From assembly GCA_030062745.1 (NCBI GenBank), contig CP099842.1:30046901-30110900 (forward strand): a stretch of DNA of 64,000 nucleotides, given 5' to 3'. The notes beneath the pieces were generated by a model. It was not told the DNA's origin. It ran no database searches and was given only the letters and a program-made list of their open reading frames with translations. Numbering within the stretch: the stretch's first letter is position 1; every line of letters starts with the position of its first letter. This document shows, one piece after another, positions 46,618 to 58,087 of this stretch. The position numbers were made by a program, and so were the translations under genes. This DNA comes from Capitulum mitella. Its lineage: Eukaryota > Arthropoda > Thecostraca > Pollicipedomorpha > Pollicipedidae.

Positions 46618-46914
46618 TTAACATATTCAATGCGCTTGCGATTCATCCAGTCGCATGCAAAATAAATCAGCACAACTTACCCCACCAGGTGATACAATTT
46701 ACCCCAGGGTGGGGCAGGTTGTATCATTTGGAAGGAGCCCATTCAACGGTCATTTACCAAAAATCAATACGTGCTCTCCAAAACTTTACCGCCACAGATG
46801 TAGCTGAAGGTTATAGCTGTCTGCAGATATAAGAATCTTAGTCGTATCCTCAATAATTGAGGCATGAGAGAGTTTGGAGCAAAGACTGATACAACTGATC
46901 CCGACTCTCCCCTA

Positions 46915-47345
46915 TATGCATGGGGGTAAATAGAATTCCTTATTTGACAAATAGTCACGAGAAACTAATCAGTTTTCGTTCGTCAGAATAAAGTGGGCTA
47001 AATCCGTTGAGAAACGCGGGGGGTGGGGTAGATTGTCTGGCCCTCGGCTTGGCCTCCTCCATCATTTACAGAAATTGACGCCCCTGAGAGGAGCTGTCCT
47101 TAAGTGATAAAGGTTGCCATAAACAATGATATAGTTGTTCAACCAGCAATAACAATTTGCTACTGTACTAACAAAATAACCGTATCTTAATATCTTAGCC
47201 TCATGGAATTGGAAAGCTTTCCGTCGCGGATTAGGAACTGACGGAAAGTTGGCGAAGGTAGCCTCATGAACCGAGGCTAATGCTGCGGCATGGGTCTAAT
47301 GTCCGATCATAGGTGGAACGAGTTTTGGAAGCAAGAATATACACC
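46915..47345. other. Spacer between transposons
   Basis: No gene or repeat recognised. Confidence 0.4.
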
Positions 47346-47590
47346 CAGGCACGTAGCCAGAATTTTCCTGAAGGGGAAGGCCAAATGTCAAATTTTGTCA
47401 TATGCCGCAGGCATATGACGAAATTTACAAGAAAAGGCAGCAGTTTTAGGCAGTTTATCTCATATTTAATGCAGCAACATATATATGATCACTATTACGT
47501 ATTCATGCGAAATCGCCATTTATCTTGTGTAGACCGCTTGGCTCAGGGGGGACCATGGCCCCCATGTCCCCCCCCTTGGCTACGCCCCTG
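47346..47590 (+). mobile_element. hAT-type miniature element, copy 3
   Basis: 245 bases, same family as 11166-11438, with the perfect 8-bp target duplication TATACACC at 47338-47345 and 47591-47598. A 20-30-base deletion relative to the other copies removes part of the middle. Confidence 0.92.
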
Positions 47591-47667
47591 TATACACCAG
47601 CACTGTCCTGCCCACGACCCGCCTATGTTTGTATATAGTGCGGTTTTACGGAATTGTAACTTCATTT

Positions 47668-47769
47668 TGATTCGAATACCTTTCGCGCCACTCGCGGCGT
47701 CGCCATGGCAACTGTCGCTGATTCGAAAACCTTTCGCGCCAGTCGCGGCGTCGCCATAACTGGCGGTTT
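47668..47769. repeat. 51-bp tandem duplication
   Basis: TGATTCGAAxACCTTTCGCGCCA.TCGCGGCGTCGCCAT units start at 47668 and 47719. Noncoding as far as I can see. Confidence 0.8.
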
Positions 47770-48426
47770 TTTTCAGTCGTTGTCTAGTACCCTGTTTTCA
47801 GTTGGTCAATCGGACCTGATGGCGAAGGCCAAGGACACCGTTGGTTACCTAGGCTGGTTGCTGCATTTGAATTCAATCAGCCAACCAGCGTTAGCTGTGA
47901 CCAGTGTAAGACACAAACTTTTGCTTTCTGCGTAAAACAGAGTTTGTTGAATCTAACTGGTGGGCTTTTTCCTTCGTTTATTCGACGTGTATGTTAAATG
48001 AGGATACCACGTGCAATTTTTATTAGTGCTGTTTCACCGATGTAACAGACAACAGTAAAAGAAATGACACACAATCAGCATGCACGTCCCAGTTCCAGGC
48101 TTTCAATTCCGATTCCTATAGCTGGTTTAGAAAGGCGCATTATAGCCCAAGAAAGAGGTATCCATAAATATTGGCGCTGTCAACGCAACTCCAAACTCAT
48201 TCTTACTGTCATACCTCGAAGCATGTTTGTACCTACATCACAAAAGCTCATGAAATTTCCGAATTATTTCTGTTGCATCTGGAACACCAAGCACACAGGT
48301 GGTTACACTGGTAAACAGATGCGTTCACTGAAAATTACTACGTTTACAAGACTGCTACGCACAAATATGATGTGGTTTACCAATTTCGCCGGCCTCCATT
48401 CTTAGAAGCGTAAGCCACTCGGCTGG

Positions 48427-48696
48427 TGTCACGACCGTCACGACTAGCGTTCCGCGACGACTTTGCCGGTTGGATTTGAACGGCGCGGAAGACCACTCTT
48501 GTGTCGGGATTCCTTGCAGCAATTTAGTGACTCCAGTCGCCCTTACGAGTCACGGCACCTTGGATTGGGGTAACCTTGGACTGGAGCTGGTGAGGTGCGG
48601 GTTCGGGTAGCAGTAGCGTGGTTATGGCATGGCCTTAGCCGTTTAATAAAGGCGGAAGTTTCCTACATGTTGTCTCAGTGACGATTCCTACTACGA
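48427..48696 (+). mobile_element. Possible solo LTR
   Basis: Starts TGTCACGACC, contains AATAAA near 48641 in the right position for an LTR R region, and is flanked by GGCTGG on both sides (48421-48426 and 48697-48702). The right terminus CTACTACGA is not the canonical CA, and no internal retroelement sequence is present, so this is tentative. Confidence 0.35.
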
Positions 48697-48978
48697 GGCT
48701 GGCACGTGCACGACACCACAACCACCAAGATTTCACGCGCTTAAAATCAACAAGAACAAAAGGATCCGCCATTTAGATGTGTTTCATTGTTCCTTGCAGA
48801 TAAATGGCAGGAGAATGCATGCTGCGCTTAACATCAGGATGTCATTTCACCGGTGGGCTCCACATGTTATTCCCACATGACACCCACTGCCGTATACCCA
48901 TCCGGGACCCATGTGGGACATCCCCTTTCGTACCCAGCTCGCTCGATGGCCCAGTCAAGATGTCTGCTCGATGTGGGA

Positions 48979-49216
48979 CAGGGACGTAGCCAGGGGGGCC
49001 ATGGGGGCCATGCTCCCCCCCGAGCCGAACAGTCTACACTAGATATATAGCGATTTCCCAGGAATACGTAAAGGCGATCATATATACGCTGCAAAAGCAA
49101 ACATGATATGTTTTCCTGTGCATTAAAGATTAGGTAAGTTACTTAAAATTGCTGCTTTTCCTACAAATTTCGCCACATACCGGTGGCATATGTCAAAATT
49201 TGTCATTTGGCCCCTA
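48979..49216 (-). mobile_element. hAT-type miniature element, copy 4, truncated
   Basis: Reverse-oriented member of the 11166 family; its CAGGGACGTAGCCAGG end is intact at 48979 but the opposite end is lost within CATTTGGCCCCT, about 30 bases short. It lies inside ATGTGGGAC-type dispersed repeats, which hide any target duplication. Confidence 0.8.
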
Positions 49217-50329
49217 TGGGTCCAACCCGTATGGGTCCCATGTAGGACCCTTGCGTAATATCCCATATTAGTTGTCTCCACCAAAAGCCCAGCTGGGTCC
49301 CATTTGTCATGCTGGCTGTGATGCCACGCGAGACACGTGGTGCCACCGCCTGGGGGTCGCAATCCTCGTGCATGCATATGCATATGTTTTAGGGCAAAGG
49401 CAAGATATAGGTTGTGCTGGAGTTTGTGTTGTCAGACTTAAACGTACATGAAAAATCATGCGACAACATATCTGTACCACGATTTTTTTTTTTAGGGAAA
49501 AGTAATACAGGCGGAATATTCCTGCCTGTGCTGCGCAGCCAAATTGTGAAATGATGCACCATTTCGTGGACTGCTCCTAGCAAAACCATGTATAGCGCTA
49601 CTAGTGCTTGAGTCGCTTGAGTTACCTAAGTTGTCAAGAGACGGCCGACTGACGCCTGACGAGACATACGATTTGACGCAAGAGTAGTCGGCTTCCGACT
49701 ACGACGCTTATGGTCAGTCCCAAGAGGGTGTCACCAGTGTAATCGGCCATAGAAAAGCTTATTTTGCTAGCAACGATCCCGCAGTGACGTCACTGGGAGT
49801 GAGTCGCTGGTAGTCGAACGAAAATAGTCCAGCGGCCACTTGCAACGGTTGCTTGTGCTGTGGAGCGGCGTGTTCGGTTGCGTCGTGGTTTCTGCGTTCT
49901 TCAAATGCTATTTACCTGCATATTGTGAAAAGCTGTTGCCACAAATGATATGCGTTATTTAGACCAATTTCGTTATCACGCCTCGCCTGAAAATGACGGA
50001 CGGTAGTGATTGTTGAGGTTGTTTGGGATGCTCAAAAAATCAAATGGCCATCTGAAAGGACTGGATTTTGCAGTAATTGGACCTTCACGCTGACGTCTGT
50101 AGTCCCCATTTGTCAAGGGTTGTGGCTGAGACCTGGCAGTGGTAGTGGCCTACAGTTGGGATTGACAACACAGGGCAGGCATAATTAGAGTGGCGCCTTT
50201 TGACTTACCATTACCTGCCCATGTGATGTTTATCATTATTATTATTATCAACCACTATTAGTAAAAAAAAATGATCCTAATGGTTCGCGGGGATGCTTTG
50301 AAGCTAGAGTCCGTGCTGAGCAGTGCTTG
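49217..50329. other. Spacer without recognised genes
   Basis: Contains more GGGTCCCATGTAGGACCC-like repeat words to about 49300 and a perfect TGACGTCA near 49786. No gene seen. Confidence 0.35.
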
Positions 50330-50563
50330 TACAGATTGCTCTGCATCGGATCGCGCTATTGCAGCCAAACTGCATAATTCGGAGGCGAAAGTTAAACGTG
50401 CGGATATGATCCACACAACCGCGCGGTAGCCAGTGTCTCCTATGGGCCGCTTGGAGGGCCAAGTGACCTCCGGGAGAAATAGTTAGGGCCGAGACGACTC
50501 GAACCCACCTAGCCAGGGTGCGCAGCGGCAGCAGATGCTCAACCAGCTGAGCCACCAACACGA
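50330..50563 (-). mobile_element. tRNA-derived SINE
   Basis: On the minus strand the element begins with a tRNA-like head: A box TGGCTCAGCTGG (50554-50543) and B box GGTTCGAGTCG (50505-50495), the internal RNA polymerase III promoter pair at tRNA-like spacing. The head does not fold into an intact tRNA. An unrelated body follows. The 3' limit is approximate because I have no second copy in the window to align. Confidence 0.6.
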
Positions 50564-51269
50564 CAATCACGCAACACATGCGCCTTTCCTGTGGATTATT
50601 ACTGTGCTGTCATGAAAATATCGCATACCGCGTCATTTGCTCCGTTAAAATCGGGGTAAAGGCATTGTTGGCGGATCGTATTTCGTCATGAGAGGAAGGG
50701 GGCAAAGTAAGATTTCGAGGCCCCCTTGATCTTGAGAGGCCCCCTTTCCTACAAAGGGCCCCATCCCCAAAAAAGTCCATGTTCTGCTTAATAGGAGTCG
50801 TATTTCGCCCGACCGGACGGGGTAAGTCCACGACCCAGTCGTGCGTTGTGCAGTAGAAGGGGTCCTTCCGGAGACGGACCGTATCACCTAACCTAACAGC
50901 GCTACGCACCGCCCAGCGCCGTTCTACCCTCCGCCGTGAGTTGTCGGCCGAACTCGTCACGGGAAGCCGAAAGCACCGGTATCGCCGTCTCGCTCGCCTG
51001 CCTCGCCTGCCTCGCCTGCCTGCCTCGGTCGTTACGTGCGACCCGGTACACACTGTGTTGCGTTCACCGCAGAGTAGTTCCGGCACCCTGCACTGGAGGG
51101 GAAAACACCGTCTTTACACATGGCCGTATAATAAACATTTTTCGTCACGACGTTTCAATCGGTAGTCGGTACGGTTTAAAACACAGCGAAATTGTCAGTA
51201 ATTGAATGGTACACGAAGTGGGAAAGAATAAAATCACAAGCTTCAAACGAATTCCTCGAAATTAACGGT
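50564..51269. other. Spacer with short simple repeats
   Basis: Contains CTCGCCTGC triplet-like repeats near 50990-51030. No gene recognised. Confidence 0.35.
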
Positions 51270-51273
51270 TTAA

Positions 51274-52494
51274 CCCTATTCCCGGCAGGGGGGGCCGAAT
51301 CCGCCCTCTCGGGATTTTTGCTTGCCAGTTCCAGGCTTTTTAACGCAGCTTCACGGAACTTGGTCACTTTTCCTAGCTATTCTTTCTACGTGCCGTGACA
51401 AAATTTCAAAATTCTATTTTGCTCAGGGGCGGAGCCAGGCAGCGTTTTTGGGAGGCACCTCATGCCATTTTTGGCTATGTTGAGGGTAAAAGGAAAATGA
51501 CTGCCAAAAACAGAGTTTTAAAGATAAAACTTAAAACTTTAGATGGATTTATAGCTAAATAGTTGGGAAATGCGCAGATGTAATTTTATTTATCTGAGGT
51601 CATTTTACAAGGTCAGGTCAAGGTCAAAAGTCAAAATTTGTTTTTTTTTCGCAATAATTTCGGCGCCGTTTTTTCAAATGCCAAACCCGGAACATATATG
51701 ACGTAGCAGGGTTTCTTCTACTTGTGTACCAAGTTTCAGCTTGATATCAGGTCGGGTCACGGAACTATGACCTAAAATGTCAGTGCGCTGTACCCTGACG
51801 CTATACCCTATAGCGCAATAGCCATAAAATGAAATTTTTGAAATAGAGTGAATTCAAATGATTGAAAACGTTTACAGATAATATTAGATGCACACGAGAT
51901 CATTCCAAGTGACCCGAAGGCCACTGGAGGTCATTTAAGGTCAAAGGTCACAAGTTAATCTGAGAAACATGACCATGACAGTTCCCCTTTTTCATGTCCC
52001 TGGTACCGCCTATGCTAACATTATACAAACATTGTAATGCGATTTGTACTTCTTTAGTATAACGTGACTAGCAGAAGCCAAAAAAAGGTGTTTGCCTTTT
52101 TTGTTCATCCAGTTGTTAGAAAACTAATCCTCCTATTTTTGAAACCCTGTGAACGCCCATGAATTCTCTCGAAATTTCAGATGTGTGTACCCATGGTAAA
52201 AGCCCTATCCATAATCTCTCGATTCATGCCAGTTTCATCGAAATCGGTCGATAAACAACGGAGTTATAAGAAGTCCAAAAGTACCCCCCATTTTGAAATT
52301 TTTGCCCCCTTGTATCCACAAATTTCGAAATTTTCAAGATTTCTTTTTATAAAAATGTAGTTCACGTCACGGGGAATCGATTGCCGTTTGTTGCGATAAA
52401 ATCGGACCAGTAATTCTCGAGATCTCAGGGGGGGGGCCTAATCCGCCCCCCCTGCCGGGAATCGACCATACCGTCTAGCCCTCCGGAAATAGGG
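51274..52494 (+). mobile_element. Non-autonomous piggyBac-type element, copy B
   Basis: Second copy of the family at 6536-7753, in the same orientation and with TTAA on both sides (51270-51273 and 52495-52498). 1221 bases, inverted ends CCCTATTCCCGG / CCGGAAATAGGG. It carries a perfect DR1 arrangement of AGGTCA half-sites at 51938-51950, with another half-site four bases upstream (51928-51933). Noncoding. Confidence 0.9.
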
Positions 52495-52919
52495 TTAAAC
52501 GAAGATGGAATCAGAAATCCAAAAAGATCAGATTGTACGCTCAGCCAGTGCAAACATTTGCGTTTATTCACCCAGGATGCACAGATATACCCCCCACCTT
52601 TGAAGGCCCAAGCCCAAAATTTATCAACGGTCCCAGCGCCTACCCCAAGGAGGCCACGGTGCGGAGTGCCCCGAAAATCGGGCCTTCGCGATCCTCATCG
52701 TGCGCACAACGGGATGGGTTGTTTACCCCTTTCGCGCATGCTCCTAACCCGGCGGCAGCATCCTGGGCACCTGATGCAGCGTCCACCGCCGGCTAGCGGC
52801 CGAAAGCGGCTCCACCGCCGGGGCGCAACCGGACGGCCGAGGCGACCGCCGCCTGGCGACGGGCACTTGAATCAGGCACCAAAGGCGTAAGCTAAATCTC
52901 AGGACCATTGGGACGGGGA

Positions 52920-54335
52920 CTGTGGCCCCCGCAGGAGACGCAAATCTCCACTTTTGGTTCAGAATGCCGTTAACTAACCCAACAACCAACCGAACACTTC
53001 CGGTCGGAAGCCGAGGTCCCGAGGCAGGGTCGAGGCAACGATTTAGTGAGAGAATGGACCCAAGCCACCCAGGTTCGTTCTGTGAGGCCCCTAACAATAT
53101 TAGATTCCCGGTCTCTAGGCTGCTTTTAGATGTAATCCGTATAAGGCCCGCTCACGAACGGAAGCGCGGGGCCCTCTAGCAGGGCGGGGTTAATTTCGGT
53201 TCAGCGCAGGTCACCCGGGTTTATTCTGCGGGGCCCCCTAAAAATTTACATGTCCACTAGTCTCTTGGTCACTTTTGAGTGAGACTGGCACGAGGCCCTC
53301 TCACGGACGGGAGCTGGGACACCCTCCAAGATCCGGACCTTGCTTTAGCGCAGGCAACCCAAGTCCATTGTGTGAGGTCCTCTGAAAACTGTCATTTCCT
53401 GGTCCCTGGCCCACTTCTGAGCATAACCGACAAGAGACTCTCTCTCGGATGGAAACCGGGGGTTCTCTAACATGGTCCGAACTCTGTCAGAGGCCTGCCG
53501 GGTCCATTCCGCAAGGCCCCTAAAAAGCTGTAAGTTCCCAGCCCCTGGGTCACCTCTGAGCGTAATTCGCGCAAGGTCCTCTTACGAACGGTTGCTGGAA
53601 AGCCCCCCGAGACCCAGACTGGTTTATCGAAGGCCCCCATGAGTCCATTCTATGGTGCCTCTCGAAAATCTGTGGATTCCCGGACCCTGTTTTGCTTTTA
53701 GTGATAATCGGTACGAGGTTCTCTTTCGGACCTAAGTCGGGCCCCCTAGCAGGGCTAGAACCCCGGTTTAGCGCAGGCCACCCCAGTTCATTAATTCTGT
53801 GAGACCCCCTGAAAATTGTGAGGTCCTGATCGCTGGACCACCTTTGAGCGTAATCGATGCAAGACCCTCATTCGGACCTAAGCTGGGGCCCCCTAACAGG
53901 GTTCGAACCCTGGTTCAGCGTAGGCCAGTCTGTTGATGAATTCCGTCAGGCCCCCTGAAAATTGTGAGGTCCTGGTCGCTGGACCACCTTTGAGTGTACT
54001 CGGTACGAGGCCCTCTCTCGGGCCTCAGCCGGGGCCCCTTAAGAGGGTCCGAGCCCCGGTTCAACGCAAGCCACTCCGATCCATTAATTCTGAGGCCCCT
54101 GGAAATTATGAGTCATGGTCGCTGGACCACCTTCGAGTGCAATCAACACGAGGCCCTCTAATGGAAGCCAGGCCCCCAAGCAGGGTCCGAACTGTGTCGG
54201 GACAGGCCAGCCGGGTCCATTTCACGAGGCCCCTTAAAAATTGTAAGTTCGCGGTCTCTGGCCAGTTTTGGGTCCAGCCTATTCGAGGCCCCTGCCGGAA
54301 GAAAGCTGAGGCTTCTAACAAAGTAAGACTTGAAA
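52920..54335. repeat. Tandem array of about 145-bp units
   Basis: A diverged unit with landmarks CTGGACCACCTTTGAG, ACGAGGCCCTCT, AGGGTCCGAACCC and GGTCCATTCTGTGAGGCCCC recurs about nine times; the TTTGAG landmark falls near 53105, 53275, 53415, 53555, 53700, 53848, 53991 and 54136. Units differ from each other by many substitutions. The open frames through it are by-products of the repeats. Confidence 0.8.
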
Positions 54336-55690
54336 GAACACGCACGCCATGTGCCTACTTCCTTGCCTGCATAGTCGCATTTTCCTCCTTTTTAGTTTTT
54401 TTGCGTGTTTGTCGCTTTCATCCCATTTTCTTTTCTGTTCAATGTCTTACGAGGCCCCCCAAGATCATTAATGGGGGGGGGAGCAGGAACATAGTCCTGC
54501 CCCAGCCCCCTCGTAATTGGGGGGCAGCTGTCCCCCTGCCCTCTCCCCCCCCCACTTCTGCTGCCCGTAGGTGAAGGTAAAGCACAAGCGTCCGGCGGCC
54601 GAGATCAACGTATTCAACATATTCAATACCCATGGCGCATATTCAACATATTCAACACCTATGGCGGGCGCCAACGGAGTCAATCCCAGTGACGTCACAC
54701 AACGGCCTGTGCAGAATGTAAACAAATCGCATGGTGACCATACCTGCTATACCATATCAGTCAGGCCTTGGGTCAGTCCTGACTGATGCGTCGTAAGAGA
54801 AGCCAGGCAACAAACAATTTAGTCAGTGCTACGACTGCGCAGTGGTCGAGGTTGTTTTGTTGTGGTGTAAGCCGCCACAGTACTTATGAACTAAAGGTCC
54901 TCAGTAATTTTTCAGATCTTTAAATCGTTCTGTTGATGGGTCTGTTTTTTATTGTAAGTGATCTACGTTGCCCAGAATGTGTGTGTGTTTAGCATGTTGG
55001 ATACAAGGTTGTTTTCCAGCTACATCAATTTTCCAGTTCCTCCAAATTCATTTCGCTGTGTACAGCGTGATGTGGCTATGCAGCCAGTCATGTGGTGACT
55101 CTTTGAAACAATTTTGTTGAATGTAGGGATGAGTGGTAATGGGATGGTTACAGCTAAGAGCCAGGACTGTACTCATCCACCATTAATTTCTGTGAAGTTT
55201 TCCCTGCAAAACCCTACTGGCTCATACCACAATTTTGTGTGCCACTTTGATAGTTGTAGAAGGATAGGAGCTACTCTCCGTTGTGCTTTTGCCTGAGTTG
55301 AAACAAATGGTAATAATTAGTGAAATGTGATCCATCATTTAAAAGATGAAATTGATGCTTAGAAAAACATTGCATGCCATTTGACTGTCACCATCTGAAA
55401 TGTAAACTGGTAGTTTCATTTTCTATATACAGATCACTGGGGAATTATTTATCTGTTGATTCATTTGAAAAAATATACATTTTGCCAAACAAATACATTG
55501 TTGACTTGCATAAATGCTATCAAACTTCCTTCAAATGAATAGCAGCAATATGTCAATGACTGTTGTTCCTTAAAGTGTTGTCAGAACAGTAGACACCATA
55601 CATGAAGTATTTTATGAAGTGATAAGTTATTTTTATCTTGAATGACTAAGTTTTTAACCATTGGCATGGTTCTGTTGCAGAAAGAGCACA
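54336..55690. other. Upstream region of the membrane-protein gene
   Basis: Holds a C/G-run patch at 54460-54560, a small AACATATTCAA duplication (54614-54650), a TGACGTCA near 54690 and then AT-rich sequence typical of an intron. The coding exon downstream begins after a good acceptor (TTCTGTTGCAG, ending 55680), so at least one non-coding 5' exon should lie here; I could not place it. Confidence 0.4.
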
Positions 55691-56716
55691 ATGAAGTATT
55701 CAGTGCAACCACATATTTTGTTTGTTGCCACAATTGCCTGTACACCCATACAGGGCAACCAGATGGTCAATGAATCACTCTTTGGCCCTGGTTATCAATT
55801 GGCACCTGAGTTTGAGAGAACACCAACTTCAGTTGACAGCAAGAAGCTGACACAGACCGACCAGGGAGCCAATGTTAACAGCTTGATTTCTGCAGTTTCG
55901 TCGACCCCAGCCGTCGAAATGCCAGTGCTCATAGGCAAAGGTCGTGAGCATGGCTCATCTGTGGCTGTACAGCCGAGCATCGTCTCAGAGTCGACTGCGC
56001 TTCCGAACGTATCCCTTGAAATTCCCACTGCCCTGTATCCGGACCTAGAATCTCCAGCGCGTCCAGGAATCTCTCCGGAATCTCTGCCGCTGCCGCACAG
56101 CGCCGCCGCGGCCGCGGAAGCCGGCGCGGCGTCGGCGCCGCCCGCGGCGGCCGGACGGCCGCCGCCGTCTGCAGATGTGCCGCTGACGCTGCCGGCCGCG
56201 CCGCCGCCGCCGGGCGCCGGCCGCAACCGACACCGACCCGAGCCGGGCCTGGCGCCCTCCGAGAACAAGCCCAGCAGCCGGCGCACCGGCGTGCCCGACC
56301 TCGACATGCTGCAGAAGCCGTCCAAGCCGCGCAAGGGCGTGCCGCCGCCGCCGCCCGGGCTGTCGCAGGGCGCCGAGCTTGTGCCTGGCGCTGAACATGA
56401 GCCTGAGCCTGAGCCTGAGCCTGCGCCGGGCGCCGAGCCGACGGTCGCCGGCCGGCCGGCCGCGGCCGCGGCGGACGAGCGCCGCCGGCAGCACACGGAC
56501 TTCGCCGGCCCCGAGGAGCTGGCCGGCGAGCCGGAGCGGGCCGCCGCCGCCGCCAACCTGGCGAAGGCGCGCGCCTCCACCCTCATCGGCATCGCGTTCA
56601 TCACCGTGTTCGTGCTGGTCATCGGCTGGGTCGTGTTCCGCCGGGTGCACGACAGCTGGCACCATAGGCACTACCGGAAGATGGACTTCCTGGTGGACGG
56701 CATGTACAATTTGTAA
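55691..56716 (+). CDS. Single-pass membrane protein with Pro/Ala/Glu-rich ectodomain, 341 residues, family not recognised
   Basis: A signal peptide (about 1-22, hydrophobic HILFVATIA) is followed by a Ser/Thr-containing region to about 135, a Pro- and Ala-rich low-complexity region to about 200, a short less biased block with RRTGVPDLDMLQKPSK (about 199-214), a PEPEPEPEPAP stretch and an Ala-rich helix-prone segment. One transmembrane segment, LIGIAFITVFVLVIGWVVF (about 297-315), is followed by a short basic cytoplasmic tail that ends YRKMDFLVDGMYNL. The arrangement is type I. All coding sequence is in one exon; the ATG lies ten bases after an acceptor, and the frame is closed upstream by the intron. 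The most conserved parts of such proteins are usually the TM and tail, so the C-terminal motif is the best handle for identification. I do not recognise the family and infer no function beyond surface or vesicle membrane location. Confidence 0.8.
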   Translation: MKYSVQPHILFVATIACTPIQGNQMVNESLFGPGYQLAPEFERTPTSVDSKKLTQTDQGANVNSLISAVSSTPAVEMPVLIGKGREHGSSVAVQPSIVSESTALPNVSLEIPTALYPDLESPARPGISPESLPLPHSAAAAAEAGAASAPPAAAGRPPPSADVPLTLPAAPPPPGAGRNRHRPEPGLAPSENKPSSRRTGVPDLDMLQKPSKPRKGVPPPPPGLSQGAELVPGAEHEPEPEPEPAPGAEPTVAGRPAAAAADERRRQHTDFAGPEELAGEPERAAAAANLAKARASTLIGIAFITVFVLVIGWVVFRRVHDSWHHRHYRKMDFLVDGMYNL

Positions 56717-58087
56717 GGGTGTTGTCTCGCCCTCGGACTCCGCCGGCCGTGCCGGAGTCACTCCCGTGTGCCAAGGTCATCGTCGTGCTCGGCGCGGTAT
56801 TTTTGTACATTCAGCGCACTTATCCCGGAACGCTTTCAGATTACCCACGCGCTGTGCATGTAATCAAACCTGTGATAATGTATGTTCATGTCGCCCGCCT
56901 TCGGACAGTCATGACAAACTGGGTACCTGGTGCTTTTGGCGACAATCGCTCGCTCTTCGGGCGCGGCCGGCGGCGTCCCGGTCGGCCGTCGCCTGAGGGA
57001 AGCCGCCCGACGGTCCGCTGAAACGGGTCACGCTGTGAGGTGGCGCGGCGCGAGCGGCCATCGGGGAATCGCGGACCTTGAACCGTGCCGGCTGTCGCGT
57101 GCCTTGTGCCCGCCATATTTGCTCACTGCCTTGGAAGGCCCGGTAAATATGTGTAGCTAACTTCTTTCCTTTATTTAGTGAAGACGCAGCATCGTTAGAC
57201 ATGAACTCTGAATGCTCACTCTGGACAAACACAGCCATTTACGTGTAAGCGCTTCTCGGTTGTCACTGGTCACCAACAGCTTCTGGATTACTAGTGGACC
57301 ATCGCGGGCATGATCGGGGTCCGATGTCCATATCGTCCGCTCGGGCCAGTTCCGTGATCCCAGACCTCATGGTGGCCCATCGGGACCACAGAGCAAGTGG
57401 TCGGCCTTCAGAATTCGGCGACAAGGAACAGATCACAGCTCAAGCCCGCCCCCCCCCCCCACCCCAGCCAATACATGATGCGACTGAAGTTTTACACTCT
57501 GCTTATCCACGTTCCAAATCAAGCACGGAATGGTACCAGCGTCGCACCTGTCTCACGGACCGAGAAATTAACGAACTGAAATTCCGTTGAAAAAATCGGT
57601 TAAAAAATGACAAAAGGAAAGCGATTCAAAACTCATTCTTGGAAATCACATGACGACGCCGTCCCACGTACATGAATCACATGCATGTAGCAACCTTACG
57701 AAGCGAGGACAAAACACGAACAGAGAGCCGTGCTGTGGGGAACAAGGGGCGTGTTCAGGAGCGGGCCATATCCGTACGTTCGCGCTGGGCGCGGCTGCAT
57801 GATGTGTAAGACGGCTTGTGGCGAGCCGCCGGAGTGAGGTTTCAGGCGCGATGCCAGAACTCAGGCAGAGACAACCGCGCCGAACGACAGCCGAGCACAG
57901 CTCCAGCAGTCTCCGCCGGCCGAGATCAGCCGAGACAGCCGAACACCCACGGCACTGCTGCCCGGCCGGCGCGGCGAGGCGCGCGGGCCCCTCCAGTCGG
58001 GGCGCCGGCGGGCCGTGTTCCAGATGCGGCCCACCGTGAGGCGCGGCGGTGGGGGACCGGGCGCCCCCGCCGCCGCCGCCGCTACCG
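56717..58087. other. 3' regions of two convergent genes
   Basis: The plus-strand membrane-protein gene and the minus-strand RING gene converge here. On the minus strand AATAAA occurs at 57176-57171, about 910 bases after the RING stop, and is a plausible poly(A) signal for that gene. No canonical signal was found on the plus strand. The 57800-58060 part is CpG-rich without a supported gene. Confidence 0.4.

Larger units (their letters stand above)
41773..46912 (+). mobile_element. pogo/Tigger-type Tc1-mariner transposon, 5.1 kb, with nested insertion
   Basis: Flanked by TA on both sides (41771-41772 and 46913-46914). Terminal inverted repeats begin GGGGAGAGTGGGG at the left and GGGGAGAGTCGGG at the right (reversed), each followed a few bases on by AGTTGTAT. 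Subterminal copies of TGATACAA / TTGTATCA motifs near 42160-42200 and 46690-46725 are also inverted relative to each other and may be transposase binding sites. A TA target site and a DDE transposase with a psq-type helix-turn-helix place it in the pogo branch. It contains a dead transposase gene and, at 45401-46617, a later piggyBac-type insertion. Without that insertion and one TTAA it would be about 3.9 kb. Confidence 0.88.

Noticed and set aside
56045..56761. 238-codon minus-strand frame opposite the membrane-protein gene
   Set aside because: Antisense of a GC-rich low-complexity coding exon, no domain, no splice context.
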